Source: Jaltomata sinuosa (Eukaryota; Streptophyta; Magnoliopsida; Solanales; Solanaceae). From it: 64,000 nt of DNA. The notes below the pieces were generated by a model. It ran no database searches. It was not told the DNA's origin and was given only the letters and a program-made list of their open reading frames with translations. The position numbers were made by a program, and so were the translations under genes. Shown piece by piece: positions 21,881 to 32,805 of this stretch (positions are counted from its first letter, which is position 1; each line of letters begins with the position of its first letter). The stretch covers positions 124,001 to 188,000 of the forward strand of contig QJPP01001948.1 of NCBI GenBank assembly GCA_003996215.1, in the 5' to 3' direction.

Positions 21881-22830
21881 CGTGTGGTCAACCTAGTCTT
21901 CAATTCCTGAAAGTTCTTCTCACAAAGGTCAGACCACTGAAACTTTACCTTCTTCTGAGTCAATCGAGTCAAAGGGGAAGCAATGGAAGAAAACCTCTCC
22001 ACAAATCTCCTGTAGTAACTTGCCAAACCCAAAAAGCTCCTAATATCGGACGGGGAAATGGGTCTAGGCCAGTTCTTTACTGCCTCAATCTTTTGAGAAT
22101 CAACTTGAATACCATCTCTAGTCACAATATGACCCAGAAAAGCAACAGATTGCACCCAAAACTCACACTTGCTAAACTTAGCAAACAACTACCGATCCTT
22201 GAGAGTTTGTAACATGACTCTCAAAATAGTCCGCATGCTCCTCCTCACTCCGAGAGTAGATAAGAATATCATCAATGAAAACAATCACAAACATATCTAG
22301 ATACTGTTTGAACATACGGTTCATCAAATCCATAAAGGCTGCAGGAGCATTCGTTAGACCAAAAGACATTACCACAAATTCATAATGACCATACCGAGTT
22401 CTGAAGGTTGTCTTTGGAATATCACACCCTCTATCATGAAGCTGATGATAACCGAATCAAAGGTCGATATTAGAGAAGAAACTAGCACCTTGAAGCTGAT
22501 CAAACAAGTCATCAATCCTTGGAATGGGATACTAATTCTTAATTGTGACCTTGTTCAACTAACGGTAGTCAATATATATCCTAAGAGAACCATCCTTCTT
22601 CTACACAAAAAAAATTGGGGCACCCCATGGAGAAATGCTAGGCCTGATGAAACTTATCAAGAAGATCCTTTAACTGATTCTTTAACTCTTTTAGTTCTGT
22701 GGGAGCCATTTTATAGGGAGGAATAAAGATAAGATTCGTATCTGGAAGGAGATATATCCTAAAGTCGATCTCCCGCTCGGGAGGGACTCCAGGAAAATCT
22801 TCAGGAAACTCTTCTGGGAACACATTTACA
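21881..22830 (-). pseudogene. Reverse transcriptase pseudogene of B
   Basis: From PEDFPGVPPEREIDF (about 22790) through the IDYR...LNKVTIKN block (about 22570-22540), VMSFGLTNAPAAF (about 22375-22335), FIDDILIYS (about 22280-22253, both catalytic Asp kept) and FLGLASYYRRFVERF (about 22035-21990). Stops and shifts near 22640, 22540, 22500 and 22190 disable it. It is collinear with 611-1600 in element A. Confidence 0.9.
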
Positions 22831-23345
22831 ACAGGAACAGACTGAAGGGGTGGGGTTTCAGAATCTATTTCCATAACCCAAACTATATGATAAACATAAC
22901 CCTTAGAAATCATTTTCCTAGCCTTAAGATAATATATGAAACAACCCTTAGAGGATGGAGTACTACCCTGCAACTCTAAGGCAGGTTCATTTGGAAACTT
23001 GAAACTGACAACTCGAGTATGACCATCAACCGAGGCATAACAAGCATACAACCAATCCATACCAAGAATAACATCAAAATCAGTCATCTCTAACTCTACT
23101 AGATTCGCTGAAGTGGCTCTATGAAGGACTGAGATAGGGAAATTTTGGTAGATTGTTTTGGCTAGGACTGACTCACTAACATGAGTAGAAACACAAAAGG
23201 GTTCTAAAAGCAATTCAGGATGAATATTTGAATTTTCATGCTACATAAGGGGTCACAAAAGATAAGGAGGCACCAAGGTCTAACAAAGCATACACATCTA
23301 GAGAGAAGACTTTCAACATACCAGTAACGACGTCCGGTGAACTCT
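22831..23345 (-). pseudogene. Retropepsin pseudogene of B
   Basis: ALLDLGASLSFV (about 23290-23255) carries the catalytic Asp and an intact D-x-G-A-S core; element A has lost the Gly. FDVILGMDWLYACYASVDG (about 23075-23020) is the conserved second half. Stops near 23240-23210 separate the halves. It would have matured Gag and Pol. Confidence 0.87.
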
Positions 23346-24501
23346 CCTGGTCCTATCGAGAAGAAATAGCATAAAGAAGGTTCTGGCGCTGACTGCTAGA
23401 ACTAGAAGCAGTGCCTTGCTGGGCTGGTCGACCTGATACTACTGGGGAATGCTAAGTTCTACTACCACCCTGTCCCTTCTTAGATGAAGGGCAATCTTGA
23501 ATCCTATGACCAACCTGACCACATCCGTAACAACCCTCTCTACTGGCTAGACACTCACCGGGATGATTCTTTCCACACTTGGTACAAACGGGGTAGGAAG
23601 GCCTCTTTGAACCACTCACCTGAGAATAAGAGCCCGTACCTCTACTAGATTTATCATGAAGAGGCCTGGAGGCCTGAGAAGGAGCACAAGCGGTAGAATG
23701 CATAGGGCCTGATGACCTCTTCTAAAACGAATATCAATGTCCACTTCCGGACTTCTGATGGCTAAATCCCGAACCCTCAGATCTGACTCTTTTGTTCTCC
23801 TTAGCCATCTCCCTAAGTTTGTCTCCCTTAATCTGGTGAGCATGAGTCATATGTCTGGAGATACTCATGTCACTCAACAACATAGAAGATCTGCACTCCT
23901 TCTTTACCAAATCTGAGACCCCATTGATATACTTGCTCAGCCGATACCGTGGGCCACCCACCATAGCATGAGCATACTTGGAAATTTGAGTGAACCTCAA
24001 CCCATACTCTTGCACAGTCATGGATCCCTGTCTCAAGTTCACAAACTCCTCGGTCTTCACTTGCCTTAACTCCCTCGGGAAGAATCAGTCAAGGAAAGCC
24101 CTCTCAAAACACTCTCAAGTAATAGGGACCACGTCCCTAGACCTAGCTTTCTTCCATTGTGTAAACTAGATATAAGCTATATCCTTGAGTTGATAGGATG
24201 CCAACTCAATGCTATCAACACCAACCACTTGCATCACATCAAAGATTTTCTTTACTTTATCGATAAAATTTAGTGGATCCTCACTCACTTTCGAACCCCA
24301 GAACTCAGGTGGGTTTATACAAATAAAATCATGAACTCGGGTCGCTACCCCACCTTGAGGGTGGATGGGGATAAGAGCCGACTGGTTGGCCTGAGCAGCC
24401 ATCGTTTGGGCTAGCATGTGGATGACATTTCTAAACTCCTCATTCATGACCTCATGGGCTGGAACTTGAGGAGTAGCATTCTGAGTGGCTCGGTGAGGCA
24501 T
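23346..24501 (-). pseudogene. Gag pseudogene of B with CCHC zinc knuckle
   Basis: Starts with ATG at 24501, about 205 bp after the primer site. NPPEFWGSKVSEDPLNFIDK (about 24310-24250) and LASYQLKDIA (about 24205-24175) are typical of chromovirus Gag. RQGSMTVQEYGLRFTQISKY (about 24035-23975) closes the capsid-like part. CYGCGQVGHRIQDC (about 23532-23491) is a perfect CX2CX4HX4C nucleic-acid-binding knuckle. Stops at about 24165, 24133 and 23725 break it. Confidence 0.9.
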
Positions 24502-24708
24502 AGCACATCGAGGAATAATATGAAATATATAAGGAAAGGATTAGAGGGATATTAGAGTTGAACTCTATCGCACGATATGATCATGAAATAAGTGAATTTT
24601 TTCTAAGACATATCATAGCTTCCCTCTCATAAATGTGGCGCGCTTCACACCCATGAAAGAGACTCTACTCGATGCAGCTTTTAGACATCCTAAGACTCTT
24701 AAACCTGA

Positions 24709-24721
24709 GGCTTTGATACCA
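24709..24721 (-). other. Primer binding site of B, tRNA-iMet
   Basis: The minus strand reads TGGTATCAAAGCC, one change from the canonical TGGTATCAGAGCC that pairs with initiator tRNA-Met. It lies four bases after the 5' LTR end. Confidence 0.85.
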
Positions 24722-24725
24722 AGTT

Positions 24726-26802
24726 TATCACACCCCGAGGCTATCCCCTTGACGTAACACGGGACCTAGGACCACAAGTGCCCCAAGCTAGCCCTTGGTC
24801 ATAGCATAACTCAAATAAATCAATAGATAAGCATAAGCATAATAGGAAAATCCGAATTTAAATGTATAGATAATCAAGTCAAATAGGATTACAAAACCAA
24901 AGGGAGACTCGAATACTGTCTATGTCTGAAAAGCCTCTAACTGTCATAAAGATTTGCTGGGACAAGACCCCAGTTATCTCAAAATCAAAAATGAAAGCAT
25001 AAAGACGGATGCTCTAACTCTAGTCCTCGGATAATAAGGACTCACCAATAATCAGCTGAATGTCTGGCGTAGTCTAACCATGAGTCTGAGGGTAGGTACC
25101 TGAATCGACATCATAAAAGGATGCAACATAAAATGCATCAGTACTATAGGATGTACTGAATATATGAGATAGACAGGAATATGAGATAAACATGCTAAAT
25201 AAACTTGTAGAGATGAAATCATGCTATAAGCATAAAACTGAGATACAAGAGACTCAATGCAATGATAAAGCAAGATATACAAAATATCATAAGTAATCAT
25301 AATAGTTCTGAAGTCTGAAGGCAAAAAGTCAATGCATTTTAAAACCTAATACTGTTTTCGTGAGAGGTTATCTTACTGACATAGACCATATGAGCTATAT
25401 GGAATCCGATGTATACGCCCCATCGAAAGGACCCAATATACCTTGCCAGGGTATAAAGGTATAACTGTGGCATGATCACTAAATCTGATACCTAACTGAG
25501 GGGACTTAGAACCTACGAGGGCACGTAATTCTAGGACTAAGGGTACTTTCACCTTGTTCAACTCGGTGCTAATACTACTCCTAAAACATATACATATAGC
25601 TCATAATACTTGTGACATGTCTGATGTCAAAACTGTTCATAACTTAGGTAGACATATCTGGATGCCAAACCTTTCATAAAAAATAGGGACATATCTAATG
25701 TCCAAAACTGTTGGAAAAGCATAAGGAAATATCTGATGTCATGCAATTCACAAGTCATGAATCTTAAAGCTTTGCAAAACCATAATTCAAAATATACTTT
25801 CCTTTCTACTATCCTAGCTTGAAGAATTTGGCATGTAATTTCATGAAAATAGATGTCATGTTACCTAAGCATACCAATTTTACTTGTAGACATGCAATTT
25901 AATGAAATTATGCTAAAATTCATCATCAACATATGGGCTTTTGAAATCAACTAAGGAACTTCAATTAAATCATAGATATGTAATAAGAAATGATGTATTG
26001 ATGCCATAAAAAAAGACCCATAACTTTCCCCCAATTTGAGTAGGAACCCTAATTTAGAAATCCATAAATTCAATTTAGAAGAATGGGGTTTTGGGTATAA
26101 GGGTGAATGGATTCCCTTATTGAATACCCACATACCTTGATTGAAGCTAACCCAACTGAAATTGAAAAGAAAAGGAGGCTTGAACTTGGAGCTTGAGACT
26201 TGGAGCTTGAGAGAGTTACTTTTCTCTTTTGGTAGATGAATGAGGAAATGAGAAGGGACTTAGGCTAATAGGTTTAGAAATCATGCTAAAAATAGCCAAA
26301 ATGACCTCACTTATGAGTTAAAAGGATGGGTAATTTTGAAAATAACCTTGGGATTTAATTAAGCAAAAGCTATTTTAAAAACTCAGCTTCAGGTTCCACG
26401 GGTCTCTTTCACGAGCCGTAGAAGTAACCATGAGTCGTGGATTGGACTCGTGGCTCCTGAGCCCAAAATTCAAGCTGCAGAAGACTTTCCACGATTTAAT
26501 ATAATGACTCGTACAAACTTCTATGAGTGAAGTTTCCTGGCACTTGTGGTTCCTAGGAAGACTGGCAATCCTTAGTCTGAGTTCCACAAATTGGTTCCAT
26601 GACTTATGGAACCATCCATGGATCATGAACCTGACTCAGGGTTCTCAGACCTGAGGATGATCTGCAGGACTGGTTTCACGGGTCACTTCCATGACTCATG
26701 GTTCCTTCCATGGGCCGTGAACTTGACTCGTGATCTCTAGAACTTTCAAAATTTCTGCTAGTTTCTGAGTTTAAAAGATAGATCAATTTTTGAGGTGTTA
26801 CA
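24726..26802 (-). repeat. 5' LTR of element B
   Basis: 2077 bp; on the minus strand TGTAACACCTC to GTGTGATA, with the terminal CA changed to TA. It is collinear with the 3' LTR. Donor-like CAAG/GTATGT appears again (reverse of 26138-26146). It differs from the 3' LTR by scattered changes, many of CG to TG/CA type. Confidence 0.92.
26385..26745 (-). promoter_or_regulatory. Word array in 5' LTR of B
   Basis: Homologous to 19275-19640, but several CG sites of the 3' copy read TG or CA here (for example CCACGG to CCATGG, ATCGTG to ATCATG, ACTCGTGG to ACTTATGG). The pattern fits deamination of methylated cytosines. Confidence 0.75.
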
Positions 26803-26945
26803 GAGGTGGACATTTATGATTTTTCTTTGATTTCTGCAATTGTCTGTTAGATTGGGTGGTAATGGTTCAACTATCTAGGTAATTAGAGTAGGTACCCACA
26901 TGACCTGGTAATTGGGTCGGGATAGATGGTTCTAGAGCCTAGGTT
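26803..26945 (+). repeat. 5' LTR of element C, part 2, with primer site
   Basis: Continuation of LTR C after B. The LTR ends with GGGTCGGGATA at 26924. The decayed primer site TGGTTCTAGAGCCTAGGTT follows at 26927-26945; compare TGGTATCAGAGCCTAGGTT for tRNA-iMet. The first five bases (GAGGT) are the right target duplication of B. Confidence 0.65.
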
Positions 26946-28190
26946 ACCAGTCTCCCAGTACAAGAGCAAAATATCGAATAGAGTCCTGCGGATTGGTGTG
27001 TTGACATCCACATCTAATCTTTGGGAAGCTATGAAGCATTCTAGGAATCACCTCTCTTTTTTCCTTCCTTTCGTGCGGTTTGTGACTTGATTGTATAGGT
27101 TGAGTCCAATTGGTATCTCTTGATTCCAATTGGTATCTCGATGAAGTAAAGGGTGTCATTGGACTCCGGTTGCAATGATACAAGCAAGAGAAGTTTAAAA
27201 TGGGAAGTTCAAATTGGTATCTCGCCTGAGGGGCTGTGGTAAAGCATGGATGACTGGCTAACAATCATTCATGGGATGAATAGGGAGTATTATATATGGC
27301 TTGATTTGGTTGTAGCTTGAAGCTTGGAAGTTTGTGTGTTGCAATGCTTAGATGACTATAATTGTTGGTGTATAATTGATTGCCTTACTGTGATTATTTT
27401 GGTCTGAAGAGAGTCATAACTTGATTTTTGTGTACTTGGGTTATGGAATTGCTATGTGTCTCGATTTGAAAAATTCGTATGACTTTCCAAAAGGGACTCA
27501 TCATTGGTTAAGATGGCGAGGGGACAGGACTTACGACTATAGGGGAGCTTCGATTTAAGGATATTCAGAACTTGGTTGGGAACCATGGGAACAAGGGGGT
27601 TATTCTTGCATGATAGCGGGAAGGTATTGTTATGAACAATTTTTGCATGTATTAAATTTGATTTGGGGAAATCAGGTGTTAAATTTTGATCTGTGCGTTC
27701 TAGGAATGGTCTTTGGGTGATGTATAAGGCCATGACAGGATTTATTGGGGTTAGACAATGATAACCGGGAATAAGGATGAGTATACATTGCTGAAAATTT
27801 TAATTTTCTGGGCTGATGCCGTCGGGACTGCTATAGCGGAACTGTACCGCTATGGCGATCCTGCTATAGTGGGAATTTCTCTGCTACAGCAGTACCGTGG
27901 TAGCGGACTGGCAACCGCTATAGGAGGAAGGGGGGGAAGAATGCCTGCCCTATTTCCCCCTATTTTTCCTTCTATTTCCGGGGCGTCTAAAAGCAACATT
28001 AAACTACGAGCTGCTATGTAAAAGCAGGAAAATACTAGTAGAACAAAATTAGCATACATATAAGGGAAATATTATCTGACACTAGCATCCATGTGCTTAA
28101 AAACGTAGGAGAAAAGGGAAGGGAAACATCATCTAGTACATGCCCCATACGGGGGCAAAACCCAAAAAGCAGTAAATGTTCTTAATAAGG
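26946..28190 (+). other. Non-coding 5' internal region of element C
   Basis: Begins with the phrase usual after the iMet primer site in these gypsy families (GGAAGCTATGAAGCATTCTAGG at about 27020-27041; kin of the GAGGCTATGAGRCATT phrase). A phrase AATTGGTATCTCG recurs at about 27107, 27128 and 27213. No gag is seen. A word array lies at 27825-27925. Open frames at 27452-27733 (minus) and 27758-28021 (plus) show no domain and are not called. Confidence 0.5.
27825..27925 (+). promoter_or_regulatory. Word array in element C (word GCTATAGCGG), copy 1
   Basis: GCTATAGCGG, CCGCTATGGCG, GCTATAGTGG, GCTACAGCAG, GGTAGCGG and CCGCTATAGG occur in about 100 bp. GCTATAGC (27830-27837) is a perfect palindrome. 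The same word occurs at 29480-29590 and 30115-30190 and, in an unrelated LTR, at 44680-44730. Confidence 0.7.
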
Positions 28191-28204
28191 AGGGAAGGGG
28201 AAAT

Positions 28205-29359
28205 CCTAAGCCTCCTCATCACTCAAGAAGGGGAACTCCTTCAAGTCCTCCGGCTCTAGCTGGGGAAGATCCTGATCGGAGACAAAACAAGTGAACATGA
28301 CCTTAATGGTCTTCTAGATTCGGGCAAGCGTGCGATCCCGGGAGCACCTCTTCATCTAACTCCCTGCAGAGTGCTGGAAAGTCTTGAGCAGAGGGGGGAG
28401 GGGATGTGCCTCTGGCGGTGGTTCCCTTCATAAATTGCCTGAAAGTAGCTTGGTTCTCATCAAGCTGTCTGCTAGTAATCAGGGGCACGGGCTGGGAAGG
28501 AAGGGCGGGAGTGTCATCTTCATCATCAGCATCCTCAGCAGGCTGGTTGCTCCCTGCCTCATCTACCTTCCTCTTTTTCTTAGCAATGACCACTTTCACC
28601 CAGAGAGGGTTGAAGGCAATATCCATATCTACCTCCCTATTAGTATGATCCTCGGGCACCCCAACTCACCTGCACAACTCAGACATAAAACCTAGGAGAA
28701 AGGGGCCTTTCCTAGGACCTCGTTAGAAGTCCTTCCACTCAGAGATGATCTAGTCCCCCACATTCATAATAATCCCCTGCATAGCACAAGAAATAACCAA
28801 GGCCCGAGCATAAGTCACGTTGATGGTGTTGCTCGATGGATGAATCCTCCGGGACACCATATTTAGCCACCTCCTAGCATCCATAGAAAAAAAGGTACTT
28901 GTGATGACCTCAGAACCGGGCCAGTAAACCTAACTCCTGACCTCCTCATCTACCAATGTATCTCTCAGCCATGTCATATCCCATAGCCGAGCCTTGGCCT
29001 CATAGGCCGTATTTGAAACATGAGGCACTCCTAGCACCTCGTTGATAGTCTAAGAGTCCACAGGGACATCCACCCCTCAGATATAAATAGTGGGGTTGGG
29101 ATTATCCCAATGAATAATGGTGAGTATGGCATAAAAGTACCATCCAACCTGAACTCCCAGAAGGGGGAGCCACAACAAATGAGCCCCAGTTAAACTCTTG
29201 AAGCCTGCGATAAAAGACGGTTGCTTTCTCATCCACCTCTTCCATCCTGAAGGCCCTCTTGTGACAAAATCCTAGCATGCGGTAGTCTAGGTACATCTCC
29301 CAACTAACATCATTGGGGAACCTCTCATAAGGGGGAACGTGTTCTTGTTCGTCAGCCAT
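28205..29359 (-). pseudogene. Antisense gene in element C, 'putative plant transposon protein' type
   Basis: Reading from ATG at 29359: FPNDVSWEMYLDYRMLGFCHKRAF, KATVFYRRLQEFNW, then, after one frame change near 29160, VDVPVDS.TINEVLGVPHV, RLWDMTWLRDTL, INVTYARALVISCAMQGI and MNVGD.IISEW. A charged, low-complexity tail (AKKKRKVDEAG, EDADDEDDTPALPSQP) follows. The middle part looks like the plant-specific 'putative plant transposon protein' domain found in many plant retroelements. That name is from memory, and its biochemical role is unknown. It has about seven stops, several of TGG-to-TAG type. It lies antisense to element C between primer site and 3' LTR. A host-derived origin is an alternative. 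Confidence 0.65.
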
Positions 29360-29479
29360 TGAGTATGTTAACCTATAATGTGGCAAGGGGCGGGTTTAGA
29401 ACTTGATAAAGCGTAAAAGAATGAGTTTTAAGAAGGAAATTTTTTCTAAGTGTTATCCTAGAAGGCTACTACTTTCGGT

Positions 29480-29590
29480 CTTCCTCTTTAGCGGTCTTCC
29501 ATCCACTACCGCAAAACTACAATAGCAGAAATTTCTCCACTATAGCAGGACTGTTATAGCAATAGGGTTCCACTATAGCGATCTTTATTA
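29480..29590 (-). promoter_or_regulatory. Word array in element C, copy 2
   Basis: TAGCGG, CCGC, CTATAGCAGG, ACTATAGCG and related words lie directly upstream of the antisense gene start at 29359. It has the same word as copies 1 and 3, suggesting a role in, or origin from, promoter duplication. Confidence 0.6.
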
Positions 29591-30114
29591 TCCTAGAACT
29601 TCAAGGGGTGTTTCAATGTCTCCCCTTGAACCAAAACTCTATTTTTAACATTCCAAGTTCAGATCAGTACTTCTAAGGTGTCCTGTCACTATTTTATGCA
29701 AAAATTTGGGCATTATAACCCCTAATTTCTGCCTAAAACACACATTTTCCTCAAGAACAACCCTTCACCTTCCCCACTATTTTGGCCCATTTTTGGCCAA
29801 AAGTAACATAATCCTCATGCCCAGAACACTGTGGAGGCATTGTAAACATAAGGGAAGCATCCATGCTTTTTAGAAATCCAACAAAAATTCAACCTAAGTT
29901 CAAGTTCAAAAACCAACTACAATATCTACCGCTAAATCATTATTTTCTACCAAAATCCTATCAAAAATCATGAAAGGAAGCAAAGGAGTAAGCGGGTTCG
30001 ATTCTTACCTGGAAATTCCAACATCGGGAGCAGGGTGATCGGGAGGAAGGTGTTTTGGGGTGGCAATTTAGAGGAGAATGGGAATGAAACCCATTTTTTC
30101 CCTCTATTTCAACT

Positions 30115-30190
30115 GATGCCAACCGCTATATAGTTAGGCACCTTGCTATAGTGGTACCGCTATGGCGGTATAACGTCTACTATAGTGGGC
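30115..30190 (-). promoter_or_regulatory. Word array in element C, copy 3, with leader and splice donor
   Basis: CCGCTATATAG, GCTATAGTGG, CCGCTATGGCGG and CTATAGTGG. Reading the minus strand, the array is followed by a CT-rich leader (30110-30020) and a donor-like CCAG/GTAAGAA at about 30011/30010, about 650 bp before the antisense ATG. This looks like the promoter and first intron of the antisense gene (inference). Confidence 0.6.
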
Positions 30191-30520
30191 AATAATTCAT
30201 TTTTTAGGAACGAAAAGGTTTCTTCCGAGTCTTTTAAATTCTTTCGCTCCGACATTCAACAAGGCCCCAAATTTCTTGGGTATTCGGGGAAGATTACTTC
30301 ATAGTTTTTTTTAGATAGCTCAGGGGAGGAAATTTCCTCATCAGAGCGGGATCATAATTTTACTATTTGAGTCAAGTATTACTAATTAGTGGGAAGTTCA
30401 ATATTTTGCGTGGGATCGTAATTACATGGTCACATGGGACTGTGAGAGCCCTGGACTAGTTTCTTCTCCTCCTTCTTACGGGATCATTCAAGGATGAATG
30501 ATGGGTAAATTGGTATCTGT

Positions 30521-30612
30521 TGTAACGACCTAATCCGTCATTATTTTAGAAATTATAATATCACGAGTTTTGGGACCGACTAAATAAGTTTTGAATTAAG
30601 TGGAGTGACATG
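30521..30612 (+). repeat. Start of 3' LTR of element C (truncated)
   Basis: TGTAACGACCTAATCC begins after ATTCAAGGATGAATGATGGG, the usual terminal phrase of chromovirus-like elements before the 3' LTR. It is cut after 92 bp by the LTR fragment at 30613. Confidence 0.65.
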
Positions 30613-31035
30613 TGATAAGTCGATAATCTACCAACTTATTGAGCCTTTATCAATTAATTATTGCTATGTTCTGAATAGATTTAGAGGTTCTTATGGCCTT
30701 TATTGATGTCTATGCAGGTACTTGTGATCAAAGATGGAAAATAAGGAAATGGACCCAAAAAGAGCTTAAAAGGAGTGAAGTGTGAACTGATAAAAAAGGA
30801 TGGAGAATCTGCCTTGAGATGTGGCATTTGTGCGACACGCACAAGCCTTGGTGCATTCCACACCTCTCACCGCATGGAGCCTTGAATTGATAGAAGGGTC
30901 TGCTACGAGGTGCAAAGTTGTGCGATGCGCACAACTCATGGTGCGAACTGCACCTCCTTTGCATGACATCTCCCAAGTTAGCTGAGTCACTAGTTTAACT
31001 GAAGAGGGTGTGCAACGCACACATCGCGAGAGTAC
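30613..31035 (+). repeat. LTR fragment of the ATH1 family
   Basis: TGATAAGTCGATAATC onward matches 6080 to about 6500 closely, including the GTGCGACACGCACAAG word region (30828-30845). It ends abruptly near 31028-31035 in E1. It is not the 3' LTR of ATH1 in any obvious way, since no polypurine tract precedes it. Confidence 0.85.
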
Positions 31036-31188
31036 CCTGATATGCAGTATGAGATGAGTGAAGTGTCCAACAGTACTATATACTCCTCCTCCAGCCGTAA
31101 CTTGCAAAGGTAGGACCCATGGAGGACTCTTAAAATTTGTATACCAAATCAGAACCATTTTCCAATGAGCATGCCAACTATGAATACC

Positions 31189-31338
31189 AGTAAAACCACC
31201 CAAAACACGTGTCTCCTCAGTCATGCACGTCAAAAGCTAGTAAAACTACCCAGAACATGGGTCTCCTCGAGCATGCATGTTTAAAATCAATAAAACTGCC
31301 TGAAACACGGGTCTTCTCAAGCATGCAAGTTTAAAAAC
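31189..31338 (-). repeat. 50-bp tandem repeat, three units
   Basis: Starts at 31189, 31239 and 31289, each with the core TAAAACYRCCYRRAACAYG followed by TCTYCTC and GCATGC. The spacing is exactly 50 bp. A looser repeat of CTAAGGCAAGCAACT-like units follows at about 31629-31740. Confidence 0.85.
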
Positions 31339-32669
31339 CAGCATGTCTTTCTCAAAATAGTTCATTTTTTCTTTAAGGAAGCCTAATGCATTTAAAGTAT
31401 TTCAAAAATTCCATATCTGAAGCCGAAAAATAGTGTTTAAAACCAAGTTATCCATACGCCATGATAAAGATAGCAATAGCACAAGAAATAAGGTGAATAA
31501 CCATGCCAATAATTAATACCATGTCCAACCATGACATACTAAAGAAAACAAAGGTCCACGAACTAAAGAAAGGCTACTATCCTAGAGTAAGTACTTTGAA
31601 ATGCTATACTAACTATAAATTTTCAAGGAACCCAACCTAAGTCAAGCAACTAACCGCAACTAGGCTAAGACAAGCAACTAACTGAAACTAATCTAAGGCA
31701 AGAAACTACCTTAAGTTAAGCTAAGGCGAGCAACAATCAAAATTTAGCTAAGAAAAAATTGTACTGACCAAGAATCTAGCCAATCTAGCGCCCACAACCT
31801 TGGGCCCACAAATATACAATAAATGGGATAAATATGAGAAGGAAATGAAAATATAAATCAAACAGTAAATGCCTATTCTAAAATGAAATCCTCCGCTAGT
31901 TCTATACTAAATATCCTTAATAAAATCATGTAAAGGTCACAAGCAACCTAAACTAAGCAAGGGCAAGCAACTCTAATGCCAAAGGTACTACACATACTAA
32001 GCCAAGCCTTAAAGGAGAAATGAATACCTAAACTAAGGATTCCAATACGTAATTTTACGCTAAGGCCCCTAAACAAGCTATAAGGATCATAACTACCTAG
32101 GTAGAATATATTCAAGCCAACACAACCCAACAACCTAGCAAGTTATCATACAAATACCTTAGATGAGCAAAGTCTTAAAGTAGGTAAGCCGTATCCTACC
32201 TGGACGCCAAACACGCGCTCCTAAACCCACTAAACTGGAGCTTTTCCCTTCCAAGAAGCCTCCGAGTGCTGTCACGCTACCAAAATAATGATCTACTTAA
32301 ATGAGAAGAATTATACCCATATTAAATTTACATTTTGGGTCAAGAATCGGGTAAAAAATCACCCATGGGGCCTATTTATGGAATCTAGTAATTGGACCTG
32401 CAATAATGTCCCTCGTGGAACAAGGGTCATATGCTGAAAATATTGAGCAAGACCATCCCCAAAATTGAGCTCAAATAGCCCTAAACTTGGAGGATCAAAA
32501 CAAGAATTAAACTAGGAATTTAACGGAATTTAAGCCGGGAACTTACAGAAAAGAGCCAACTGACTCTAATATTGCTGGGTGATCCCACAACAATTCTCCT
32601 GCTGGGAGCTCTCAACAATGGAGGAAAAAGGAGTTGGAAATGTTTGAAAAAAATTGGAGAAGGAGTATG

Positions 32670-32805
32670 TCGCTGCTACCACCGCAAAAGCGGCAGTCGC
32701 TTAAGAGACAAACCTCCATAAAAGTGGAGCTTGCGTACCTTCATAAAAGTGGAGGTTTTCTGCAAAAAGTGGCCTCCGTAAAAGTGGAGGTGGCCCGCAA
32801 AAGCA
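32670..32805 (-). promoter_or_regulatory. Word array in LTR E1 (word CCTCC-GTAAAAGT-GGAGG)
   Basis: CCTCCATAAAAGTGGAG, CCTTCATAAAAGTGGAGG, CCTCCGTAAAAGTGGAGG and CCGCAAAAGCGG are stem-like repeats with AAAAG loops. It has the same position relative to flanking LTR sequence as the unrelated words of H (40688-40910) and G (58860-59110). Confidence 0.72.

Larger units (their letters stand above)
17633..26802 (-). mobile_element. Complete Ty3/gypsy chromovirus B, inserted in LTR C
   Basis: 9170 bp with both LTRs (17633-19684 is the 3' LTR and 24726-26802 the 5' LTR), iMet primer site, gag, protease, RT, RNase H, integrase, chromodomain and polypurine tract, all on the minus strand. The flanks are GAGGA (17628-17632) and GAGGT (26803-26807), a 5-bp target duplication with one change. 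This is the only structurally complete element in the window. The coding region has about 15 stops or shifts, so it is no longer autonomous. Confidence 0.93.
15370..30612 (+). mobile_element. LTR element C, split by element B
   Basis: Pieces: 5' LTR remainder at 15370-17632 and 26803-26924, iMet-type primer site at 26927-26945, internal region 26946-30520, and 3' LTR start at 30521-30612 (cut by the next LTR). The inside holds no sense gag or pol; its only recognisable gene is on the minus strand (28205-29359). The 5' LTR starts inside a truncated end near 15370, so its TG terminus is missing. The link between the two LTR pieces rests on layout and the shared target duplication around B. Confidence 0.65.

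Noticed and set aside
27758..28021. 87-codon plus-strand frame in element C
   Set aside because: Most of it is the GCTATAGCGG array and its flank. No recognisable domain.
30613..31035. Candidate 3' LTR of ATH1
   Set aside because: Same family, but no polypurine tract precedes it, the element C 3' end lies directly upstream, and about 19 kb of other elements intervene. Treated as a separate fragment.
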